5,931 bases of DNA, from NCBI GenBank assembly GCA_025965815.1, contig JAOPWF010000065.1, positions 1 through 5,931 of the forward strand, given 5' to 3'. The stretch comes from Mycobacterium sp. Its GTDB lineage: Bacteria; Actinomycetota; Actinomycetes; Mycobacteriales; Mycobacteriaceae. The notes below the pieces were generated by a model. That model had not been told where the DNA came from. It did not search any database and saw only the letters and a list, made by a program, of their open reading frames with translations. Position 1 is the first letter of the stretch. Each line of letters starts with the position of its first letter. Below, in pieces: positions 1 to 5,295 of this stretch. The position numbers were made by a program, and so were the translations under genes.

Positions 1-55
1 CAATTCATTCGGATTCGGCGGGCACAACGTCGCTCTCGCCTTCGGCAAGAAGTGA
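1..55 (+). CDS. kasB: 3' end of beta-ketoacyl-ACP synthase (KasB, partial)
   Basis: Only the last 17 codons and the TGA stop (53-55) are present; the reading frame begins at base 2. The peptide contains NSFGFGGHN, the conserved C-terminal glycine-rich gating-loop motif of FabF/KasA/KasB-type condensing enzymes, and ends in VALAFGKK. Such enzymes elongate acyl-AcpM with malonyl-AcpM in the FAS-II system that builds meromycolate chains. The tail alone does not separate KasA from KasB. KasB is preferred because the established mycobacterial order is fabD-acpM-kasA-kasB-accD6 and the next gene here is accD6, 25 bp downstream on the same strand. The active-site Cys and His residues lie outside the window. 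Confidence 0.85.
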   Translation, partial: NSFGFGGHNVALAFGKK

Positions 56-70
56 CCTCAGACCAAACAT

Positions 71-75
71 AGGAG
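71..75 (+). promoter_or_regulatory. Ribosome binding site of accD6
   Basis: AGGAG lies 5 bp before the ATG at 81 in the short kasB-accD6 gap. It supports that ATG over the in-frame ATG three codons later (codon 4). I see no convincing -10 box or terminator in the 25-bp gap, consistent with read-through from kasB. Confidence 0.75.
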
Positions 76-80
76 ACTAG

Positions 81-1502
81 ATGACGATCATGGCCCCCGA
101 GGCGGTCGGCGAATCATTAGATCCGCGCGATCCGCTACTGCGCCTGAGCACGTTCTTCGACAACGACAGCGTCGAACTGTTGCATGAGCGGGACCGCTCG
201 GGTGTTCTCGCTGCGGCCGGCACCGTCAACGGTGTGCGCACCATCGCGTTCTGCACCGACGGCACCGTCATGGGCGGCGCCATGGGCGTGGAGGGCTGCC
301 GGCACATCGTCAACGCCTACGACACCGCCATCGAGGAGCAGAGCCCGATCGTGGGCATCTGGCACTCCGGCGGTGCCCGCCTCGCCGAGGGCGTGCGGGC
401 CCTGCATGCCGTCGGCCTGATGTTCGAGGCGATGATCCGGGCGTCCGGTTACGTCCCGCAGATTTCGGTGGTGGTCGGCTTCGCCGCCGGCGGCGCCGCC
501 TACGGGCCGGCGCTGACCGACGTCGTCATCATGGCGCCGGATAGCCGGGTATTTGTCACCGGACCCGACATCGTGCGAAGTGTCACCGGCGAGGACGTCG
601 ACATGGCCTCGCTCGGCGGGCCGGAAACCCACCACAAGAAGTCGGGTGTCTGCCACATCGTCGCCGACCACGAACTCGACGCCTACGAGCGCGGCCGCCG
701 CCTCGTCGGACTGTTCTCCCAGCAGGGACATTTCGAACGCAGCAAGGCCGAAGCCGGCGACACCGACCTGACGGCGCTGCTGCCGGACTCGTCGCGACGC
801 GCCTACGACGTGCACCCGCTCATCAACGCGCTGCTTGACGCCGACGCTCCCTTCGAGGAGTTCCAGGCCAAGTGGGCGCCGTCCATGGTGGTCGGCCTCG
901 GCCGGCTGTCGGGCCGCAGCGTCGGTGTACTGGCCAACAACCCGCTGCGACTGGGCGGGTGCCTGAACTCCGAGAGCGCGGAGAAGGCGGCGCGCTTCGT
1001 GCGACTGTGCGACGCCTTCGGCATTCCGATCGTCGTCGTCGTCGACGTGCCCGGTTACCTGCCCGGCGTGGACCAGGAGTGGGGCGGAGTGGTGCGCCGC
1101 GGCGCCAAGCTGCTGCACGCCTTCGGCGAGGCCACCGTCCCCCGCGTCACGCTGGTCACCCGCAAGATCTACGGCGGCGCCTACATCGCGATGAACTCCC
1201 GCTCGCTGGGCGCCACCAAGGTGTTCGCCTGGCCGGACGCCGAGGTCGCCGTGATGGGCGCCAAGGCGGCGGTGGGCATCCTGCACAAGCGGGCACTGGC
1301 CGCGGCGCCTGCCGAGGAGCGCGAAACGCTGCACGAGCGGCTGGCCTTGGAGCACGAGGCCATCGCCGGTGGTGTGGACAGTGCCATCGAGATCGGCGTG
1401 GTGGACGAGAAGATCGATCCCGCGCACACCCGCAGCGTGCTGACGCAGGCGTTGGCCGAGGCGCCCTCGCGCCGCGGTCGCCACAAGAACATCCCGCTGT
1501 AA
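81..1502 (+). CDS. accD6: Acyl-CoA carboxylase carboxyltransferase beta subunit AccD6
   Basis: This 473-residue protein is the carboxyltransferase half of a biotin-dependent acyl-CoA carboxylase. With the biotinylated alpha subunit AccA3 (not in the window) the family makes malonyl-CoA from acetyl-CoA in the cytoplasm, feeding FAS-I and FAS-II. The sequence shows two crotonase-like halves. The N half carries SGGARLAEGV (96-105) and GGAAYGPALTD (137-147). The C half carries VPGYLPGVDQEWGG (323-336), RRGAKLLHAF (339-348), the acyl-CoA site motif KIYGGAYIAMNSRSLGA (362-378) and AEVAVMGAKAAV (387-398). These motifs are characteristic of the PccB/AccD family, and I recall the same length for M. 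tuberculosis AccD6. Ile369 sits in the GGAY-x position where propionyl-specific PccB proteins have Asp, which fits an acetyl-CoA-accepting enzyme. The ATG at 81 has a Shine-Dalgarno sequence. It follows kasB on the same strand with a 25-bp gap, so it is probably the last gene of the FAS-II operon. The frame is intact. Confidence 0.95.
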   Translation: MTIMAPEAVGESLDPRDPLLRLSTFFDNDSVELLHERDRSGVLAAAGTVNGVRTIAFCTDGTVMGGAMGVEGCRHIVNAYDTAIEEQSPIVGIWHSGGARLAEGVRALHAVGLMFEAMIRASGYVPQISVVVGFAAGGAAYGPALTDVVIMAPDSRVFVTGPDIVRSVTGEDVDMASLGGPETHHKKSGVCHIVADHELDAYERGRRLVGLFSQQGHFERSKAEAGDTDLTALLPDSSRRAYDVHPLINALLDADAPFEEFQAKWAPSMVVGLGRLSGRSVGVLANNPLRLGGCLNSESAEKAARFVRLCDAFGIPIVVVVDVPGYLPGVDQEWGGVVRRGAKLLHAFGEATVPRVTLVTRKIYGGAYIAMNSRSLGATKVFAWPDAEVAVMGAKAAVGILHKRALAAAPAEERETLHERLALEHEAIAGGVDSAIEIGVVDEKIDPAHTRSVLTQALAEAPSRRGRHKNIPL

Positions 1503-1510
1503 ATCGGTTC

Positions 1511-1538
1511 GCCGAGCTGGGGGCACCCCCAACTCGGT
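1511..1538. terminator. Hairpin between convergent accD6 and glpD, likely bidirectional terminator
   Basis: The inverted repeat has left arm 1511-1523 (core CGAGCTGGGGG) and right arm 1526-1538 (core CCCCCAACTCG) around a 2-nt CA loop; the closing G-C pair probably opens to give a 4-nt loop. Read rightward, the stem has one C.A mismatch (1517/1532). Read leftward, the same position becomes a G.U wobble, so the glpD transcript folds into an unbroken stem. It begins 8 bp after the accD6 stop and directly abuts the glpD stop. No clear U tract follows on the + side and only a weak one (GATTT) on the - side, a form common for GC-rich actinobacterial terminators. Function is inferred from fold and position. 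Confidence 0.65.
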
Positions 1539-3077
1539 CTAGGCAGTCGGGGCGAGAAACTCCTGGGCGACCCCGACAACGCGGTCGCGGTCCGCGGTGA
1601 CCAGCCCGATCCGGGTCCGGCGATCGAGGATGTCGTCGACATCAAGGGCGCCCTCATGGGTAACCGCGAACTCGAACTCGGCGCGGGTCACGTCGATGCC
1701 TTCGACCACCGGGTCGGCGGGCCGCTCGCAGGCGGCTGAGGCGATCACGTTCGGCGCCTCGGCTCCGTAACGCGCGACGAGCGACGACGAAAGTCCGGCG
1801 GTTGAGCGCAGGGTGGACACCGGGTTCGACGGTGCGCCGACAAGCGGCAGATTGCGGCTCCGGCATGGGCCCGCGGCCAGCCCGCGAGAGGACACCGTGC
1901 GGTCGAGGACGTCCTGGGCCATATGCCGGTATTCGGTGAGCTTGCCACCCACCACGCTGAAGACGCCGGATGTCGACTCGATCACCGCGTGGTCCCGCGA
2001 CACGTCGGCGGACCGGCCCTCGCCGGTATCGATCAGCGGCCGCAGACCGGCGTAGGCGCCCGTCACATCGGCGCGGGTAAGGGCGGTTCTCAGCGCGGTG
2101 TTCACGGTGTCTAGCAGGAACGTGATCTCCTCCGATGTGGGTTGCGGCACATCGGGAATGGGGCCGGGAGCGTCCTGGTCTGTCAACCCGAGATATACCC
2201 GGCCCAGCTGCTCCGGCATGGCGAACACGAACCGGTTGATCTCACCGGGTATCGGGATGGTCAGCGCCGCAGTCGGACTGCCGAAGGACGCGGCATCGAA
2301 CACCAGATGCGTACCGCGGCTGGGGCGCAACCTGATCGACGAATCCACCTCGCCCGCCCAGACACCGGTGGCGTTGATGACCGCACGGGCGGACACGTCG
2401 AACGATTCGCCCGAGTGTTGGTCGGTCAGTCGGACCGACGTACCGGTCGCGGTCGAGGCGGCGACGTGGGTGAGGATCCGGGCACCATGCTGCGCCGCGG
2501 TCCGCGCGACCGCGATGACCAGTCGTGCGTCGTCGATCAGCTGACCGTCGTAGGCCAGCAGACCGCCGTCGAGGCCGTCTCGCCGGACCGCCGAGACCAT
2601 CTCGGCCACCCGTTCCGGCGCGACCCGGCGTGACCGCGGCAGCGTCGAGGACGGAGTCCCCGCCAGCCTGCGCAGCGCGTCGCCGGCCAGGAACCCGCTG
2701 CGCACCAGCGCCCGTTCCGCGCGGCCCATCGACGGCAGCAGCGGAACCAGCTGCGGCATCGCACGGACCAGGTGAGGAGCGTTGCGCGTCATCAGGATTC
2801 CGCGCTCAACGGCGCTGCGCCGGGCGATCCCGACATTTCCGGTGGCGAGATAGCGCAGGCCGCCGTGCACCAGTTTGGAACTCCAGCGGCTGGTGCCGAA
2901 CGCCAGATCGTGCTTTTCCACCAGGACCACACGCAGCCCCCGAGTCGCCGAGTCCAGCGCGATCCCCGTCCCGGTGATGCCGCCGCCGATGACGACGACG
3001 TCGACGTCCGGCACGTCGGCCAGCGCCGTCAGTTCGGCGGAGCGACGGGACGCGTTCAGGGCGCTGCGATCGCTCAT
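1539..3077 (-). CDS. glpD: FAD-dependent glycerol-3-phosphate dehydrogenase (GlpD family)
   Basis: This 512-residue flavoenzyme oxidises sn-glycerol 3-phosphate to dihydroxyacetone phosphate and passes electrons to membrane quinones; the family is peripheral to the inner face of the membrane. Both family signatures are visible: the FAD-binding dinucleotide fold IGGGITGTGIALDSATRG (30-47) and GGKLTEYRHMA (377-387). Between and around them are GTSRWSSKLVHGGLRYL (61-77), AGLRPLID (343-350) and SRDHAVIES (360-368). Arg346, Arg361 and Lys379 are good candidates for the conserved phosphate/substrate-binding residues of bacterial GlpD. A C-terminal DAO_C-like helical domain follows (about 410-505, with the family-typical DDILDRRTRIGL). 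No signal peptide is seen. The ATG at 3077-3075 overlaps the stop of the TetR gene by one base (TGATG). No good Shine-Dalgarno precedes it, so translational coupling to the regulator is likely. It matches M. tuberculosis glpD1 by neighbourhood. No glpK or glpF lies in the window. Confidence 0.93.
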   Translation of the reverse strand: MSDRSALNASRRSAELTALADVPDVDVVVIGGGITGTGIALDSATRGLRVVLVEKHDLAFGTSRWSSKLVHGGLRYLATGNVGIARRSAVERGILMTRNAPHLVRAMPQLVPLLPSMGRAERALVRSGFLAGDALRRLAGTPSSTLPRSRRVAPERVAEMVSAVRRDGLDGGLLAYDGQLIDDARLVIAVARTAAQHGARILTHVAASTATGTSVRLTDQHSGESFDVSARAVINATGVWAGEVDSSIRLRPSRGTHLVFDAASFGSPTAALTIPIPGEINRFVFAMPEQLGRVYLGLTDQDAPGPIPDVPQPTSEEITFLLDTVNTALRTALTRADVTGAYAGLRPLIDTGEGRSADVSRDHAVIESTSGVFSVVGGKLTEYRHMAQDVLDRTVSSRGLAAGPCRSRNLPLVGAPSNPVSTLRSTAGLSSSLVARYGAEAPNVIASAACERPADPVVEGIDVTRAEFEFAVTHEGALDVDDILDRRTRIGLVTADRDRVVGVAQEFLAPTA

Positions 3078-3652
3078 CAGCTCAGGTATCCGTTCAGCGA
3101 GTAGGTGAGTTCGGCGGCCAACGCATCGGCATCGAGGATGGGTTCCACGATCTGCGCGGACTGGATGGTCGACTGCGTGATGAGCAGCATCATGGCGGCA
3201 AGCTGACGCGGCTCCCCCGCGCGCACACTGCCGTCGAGCTGCGCCGCCCGCACCTCCGCGGCCACTGCGTCAATGAGGATCTGCTGGCTGGTGCCGAGGC
3301 GTTCGACGATGTAGACCATCGCGAGTTCCGGGGTGTGTAGCACCGACATCACCACCTCGTCGTGGCGCAGCCGCTCGGCGACCGCGACGATCCGGTCGAC
3401 CAGCGCCGCCCGGCCGCCGCCAGCCGACTGCACGTCGCGCAGCACGCCGGTGACTCGGGTTGTCAACAGCGCGGCCAACAGTGACCGGGTGTCGGGCCAC
3501 CGCCGGTACACGGTCGGGCGGCTCACGCCCGCGCGCCGCGCGATCTCGGCCAGTGTCACCCGGTCGACGCCGAAGTCGACCACACAGCTGGCCGCGGCAT
3601 CGAGGATCTGGTCCGCGATGTCAGGCGACGTAGCGTTACTAGTTGACAGCAT
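3077..3652 (-). CDS. TetR-family transcriptional regulator
   Basis: With the ATG at 3652-3650 the protein has 191 residues, the usual TetR-family length. The N-terminal DNA-binding domain is clear: helix PDIADQILDAAASCVVDFGV, then the helix-turn-helix TLAEIARRAGVSRPTVYRRW (residues 33-52 from this start), then PDTRSLLAALL. The C-terminal part (about 75-191) is helical and weakly conserved, as expected of a ligand-binding and dimerisation domain; the ligand cannot be read from it. A longer start, GTG at 3676-3674, adds eight residues but would run 7 bp into the divergent flavoprotein gene. The ATG is preferred because a -10-like TACAGT (3665-3660) lies 7 bp upstream, which suits a leaderless mRNA. 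It is cotranscribed with and overlaps glpD by one base. It probably represses itself, glpD and the divergent pair through the palindrome at 3633-3669. It matches the position of M. tuberculosis Rv2250c. Confidence 0.9.
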   Translation of the reverse strand: MLSTSNATSPDIADQILDAAASCVVDFGVDRVTLAEIARRAGVSRPTVYRRWPDTRSLLAALLTTRVTGVLRDVQSAGGGRAALVDRIVAVAERLRHDEVVMSVLHTPELAMVYIVERLGTSQQILIDAVAAEVRAAQLDGSVRAGEPRQLAAMMLLITQSTIQSAQIVEPILDADALAAELTYSLNGYLS

Positions 3653-3658
3653 CTGTAA

Positions 3659-3664
3659 TACTGT
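3659..3664 (+). promoter_or_regulatory. -10 element for the flavoprotein-lipid kinase unit
   Basis: TACTGT matches the mycobacterial SigA -10 pattern TANNNT and ends 5 bp before the ATG at 3670; an overlapping alternative, TAATAC (3656-3661), ends 8 bp before it. Either would place the transcription start at or next to the A of ATG, giving a leaderless mRNA. This agrees with the absence of a Shine-Dalgarno sequence. A poor -35 match (TTACTA, 3636-3641) lies 17 bp upstream, but -35 boxes are often degenerate in mycobacteria. The box lies inside the candidate operator. Confidence 0.55.
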
Positions 3665-3665
3665 A
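3660..3665 (-). promoter_or_regulatory. -10 element for the TetR-glpD unit
   Basis: Read leftward, 3665-3660 is TACAGT, a TANNNT -10 box. Its end lies 7 bp from the ATG at 3652, so initiation on the A of that ATG is plausible and the mRNA would be leaderless. It shares five of its six bases with the rightward -10 box, so the two polymerases could not occupy their promoters together. No recognisable -35 box is seen around 3683-3688. Inferred from sequence only. Confidence 0.5.
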
Positions 3666-3669
3666 ACGC

Positions 3670-5295
3670 ATGACACGGGCCGACGACCAGCCGGAAACCT
3701 CGCTCCTGCCGCCGATGAAGTGGAATGCGTGGGGTGCGCCCGAGGCCGCCAAGCCGCTCTCCGACGGTATTCGGTCGCTGCTCAAACAAGCTCTGGGCGT
3801 TGAGGATTCGTCCGCAGGCGAGCCTGACCCCGACAGCGTGCGGCTGCGACCCGCCACGCTGAGCGCCACTGATCGTGCCGCGTTGGCCGACATCGTCGGC
3901 GCCCAGTACTGCCACGTCGACGACCGCGGCCGGCTGCTGCATGCGGGCGGCAAGTCCACCCTGGACCTGCTTCGCCGCCGGGATACCGGCATCCAGGACG
4001 CGCCCGACGCGGTGCTGCTGCCCGGTGACGACGACGAGGTGGCCGCCGTGCTGCGCTACTGCTCGGAGCACCGGATCGCCGTCGTCCCGTTCGGCGGCGG
4101 CACCAGTGTGGTGGGTGGGCTCGATCCCGTCCGCGGTGAGTTCGACGCGGTGGTGTCCCTCGACCTCCGTCGCCTCGACCAACTGCTGGCGCTCGACGAG
4201 GTCTCCGGTGAGGCCGAACTCGGTGCCGGCGTCACCGGACCGGAAGCCGAGCGGCTGCTCGGCGAGCGCGGCTTCTCGCTCGGGCACTTCCCGCAGAGCT
4301 TCCAGTTCGCGACCATCGGCGGTTTCGCCGCGACCCGATCGTCGGGCCAGGATTCGGCCGGCTACGGCCGGTTCAACGACATGATTCGCGGTCTGCGCGC
4401 CGTCACGCCCACCGGGGTGCTCAACCTCGGGCGAGCGCCGGAATCGGCGGCGGGACCGGATCTGCGCCAACTCATCATCGGCTCGGAAGGGGTGTTCGGG
4501 GTCATCACCCGGGTGCGGGTGCGGGTGCATCCGGTGCCCGAGTCCACCCGTTACGAGGCGTGGTCGTTCCCCGATTTCGCGACCGGTACGGCGGCGTTGC
4601 GGGCGGTCGTGCAGAACGGCACCGGGCCGACCGTCATCCGGCTGTCGGACGAAGCCGAGACCGGCGTGAACCTGGCCACGACCGAGGAGATCGGCGAGGA
4701 ACGCGTCATTGGTGGTTGCCTTGCGGTAACCCTGTTCGAGGGGACCGCGGCCCACGCGCAGAGCAGGCACGCCGAAACCCGGGCCGTCCTGGAAGCGCAC
4801 GGCGGCACCTCACTCGGTGAAGCCCCCGCCCGCGCCTGGGAACACGGCCGCTTCAACGCGCCGTACCTGCGCGATTCGTTGCTGTCCGCGGGCGCCCTGT
4901 GCGAGACGCTCGAGACCGCCACCACCTGGTCGAAGATTCCCGCCCTCAAGGCCGCCCTCACCGGGGCGCTGACGGCCGCGCTGGCGGAAAGCGGCACACC
5001 CGCGCTGGTGCTGTGCCACATCTCGCATGTGTATCCGACCGGCGCCTCGCTGTACGTCACGGTCGTCGCCGGGCAACGCGGCGACGCGATCGAGCAGTGG
5101 CGCACTGCCAAGGCGGCCGCATCCGAGGCGATCATGCGCGCCGGCGGCACCATCACCCACCACCACGGGGTTGGCGCCGATCACCGGCCCTGGATGCGCG
5201 ACGAGGTCGGCGACCTGGGTGTGCAGGTGCTCCGTGCCGTCAAGGAGTCGCTGGACCCGGCCGGGATTCTCAACCCCGGCAAGCTCATCCCGTGA
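3670..5295 (+). CDS. FAD-binding oxidase, alkyl-DHAP synthase (AGPS)-like
   Basis: This 541-residue flavoprotein belongs to the vanillyl-alcohol-oxidase/PCMH superfamily. N-terminal features are MKWNAWG (16-22), a spacer, then the FAD_binding_4 domain (about 110-285) with the pyrophosphate loop VVPFGGGTSVVGG (138-150), TIGGFAATRSSGQDSAGYGR (215-234) and LIIGSEGVFGVIT (268-280). The C-terminal FAD-linked oxidase cap (about 290-541) has NAPYLRDSLL (396-405), SHVYPTGASLY (452-462) and a His triplet, HHHGVGADHRPWM (497-509), ending in LDPAGILNPGKL. The His triplet, Tyr455 and Arg401 line up by motif with catalytic residues known in eukaryotic alkyl-dihydroxyacetonephosphate synthase, which swaps the acyl chain of acyl-DHAP for a fatty alcohol to make ether lipid. 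The true substrate in mycobacteria is uncertain; a D-lactate/glycolate-type oxidase is the main alternative. The ATG at 3670 has no Shine-Dalgarno and suits a leaderless start; Met16 is a weaker alternative. It overlaps the next gene by 3 bp and is divergent from the TetR gene. It occupies the place of Rv2251. Confidence 0.85.
   Translation: MTRADDQPETSLLPPMKWNAWGAPEAAKPLSDGIRSLLKQALGVEDSSAGEPDPDSVRLRPATLSATDRAALADIVGAQYCHVDDRGRLLHAGGKSTLDLLRRRDTGIQDAPDAVLLPGDDDEVAAVLRYCSEHRIAVVPFGGGTSVVGGLDPVRGEFDAVVSLDLRRLDQLLALDEVSGEAELGAGVTGPEAERLLGERGFSLGHFPQSFQFATIGGFAATRSSGQDSAGYGRFNDMIRGLRAVTPTGVLNLGRAPESAAGPDLRQLIIGSEGVFGVITRVRVRVHPVPESTRYEAWSFPDFATGTAALRAVVQNGTGPTVIRLSDEAETGVNLATTEEIGEERVIGGCLAVTLFEGTAAHAQSRHAETRAVLEAHGGTSLGEAPARAWEHGRFNAPYLRDSLLSAGALCETLETATTWSKIPALKAALTGALTAALAESGTPALVLCHISHVYPTGASLYVTVVAGQRGDAIEQWRTAKAAASEAIMRAGGTITHHHGVGADHRPWMRDEVGDLGVQVLRAVKESLDPAGILNPGKLIP

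Larger units (their letters stand above)
3653..3668. repeat. Tandem 8-bp direct repeat inside the operator
   Basis: CTGTAATA (3653-3660) is followed at once by CTGTAACG (3661-3668), giving two CTGTAA half-sites in phase 8 bp apart. A third related half-site, CTGTCAA, is read on the - strand at 3649-3643. The half-sites may be recognition units for the regulator. The repeat is short and could be coincidental. Confidence 0.4.
3633..3669. promoter_or_regulatory. 37-bp interrupted palindrome, candidate TetR operator
   Basis: Outer arms GCGTTAC (3633-3639) and GTAACGC (3663-3669) are perfect reverse complements centred on base 3651. On the same centre, inner arms ACAG (3646-3649) and CTGT (3653-3656) pair, and so does T3644 with A3658. 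That gives 12 matched pairs of 18. The right arm ends exactly one base before the ATG of the + strand gene, and the centre overlaps the proposed ATG of the TetR gene. Position between a TetR gene and its divergent neighbour, with internal dyad symmetry, is the classic layout of a local TetR operator. The span is long for one dimer, so two dimers or two overlapping sites are possible. Binding by this regulator is inference. Confidence 0.7.

Noticed and set aside
1028..1048. Run of GTC trinucleotides
   Set aside because: It encodes the buried Val-rich strand IVVVVDVPG of AccD6, typical of the family; not a microsatellite of interest.
135..1532. A 465-codon open frame on the - strand almost fully antisense to accD6
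   Set aside because: It is a GC-rich codon-bias shadow: arginine-, alanine-, glycine- and histidine-rich low-complexity translation with no family motif, opposite a gene with clear conserved motifs.
872..1600. A 242-codon + strand frame inside accD6 running past its stop
   Set aside because: It is an Arg/Gly/Ala-rich out-of-frame translation of accD6 that also reads through the hairpin; no ribosome binding site or motif supports it.
3643..3648. A perfect TTGACA resembling a -35 box on the + strand
   Set aside because: It is only 7-10 bp from the usable -10 boxes, and no TANNNT lies 16-18 bp downstream of it. It is better explained as part of the palindrome half-sites.
3715..3717. Alternative start of the flavoprotein at Met16 (MKWNAWG)
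   Set aside because: No Shine-Dalgarno precedes it, and the ATG at 3670 lies at the expected distance from the -10 box; kept only as a second choice.
4511..4528. Three tandem copies of the hexamer GGGTGC
   Set aside because: It lies in frame in the flavoprotein gene and encodes alternating Arg-Val (RVRVRV), a normal beta-strand of the FAD-binding domain, so coding constraint explains it.
3556..4800. A 414-codon open frame on the - strand across the flavoprotein gene and the promoter region
   Set aside because: Its translation has no recognisable domain, it covers both the 5' part of the TetR gene and the divergent promoter, and it mirrors the flavoprotein codon pattern.
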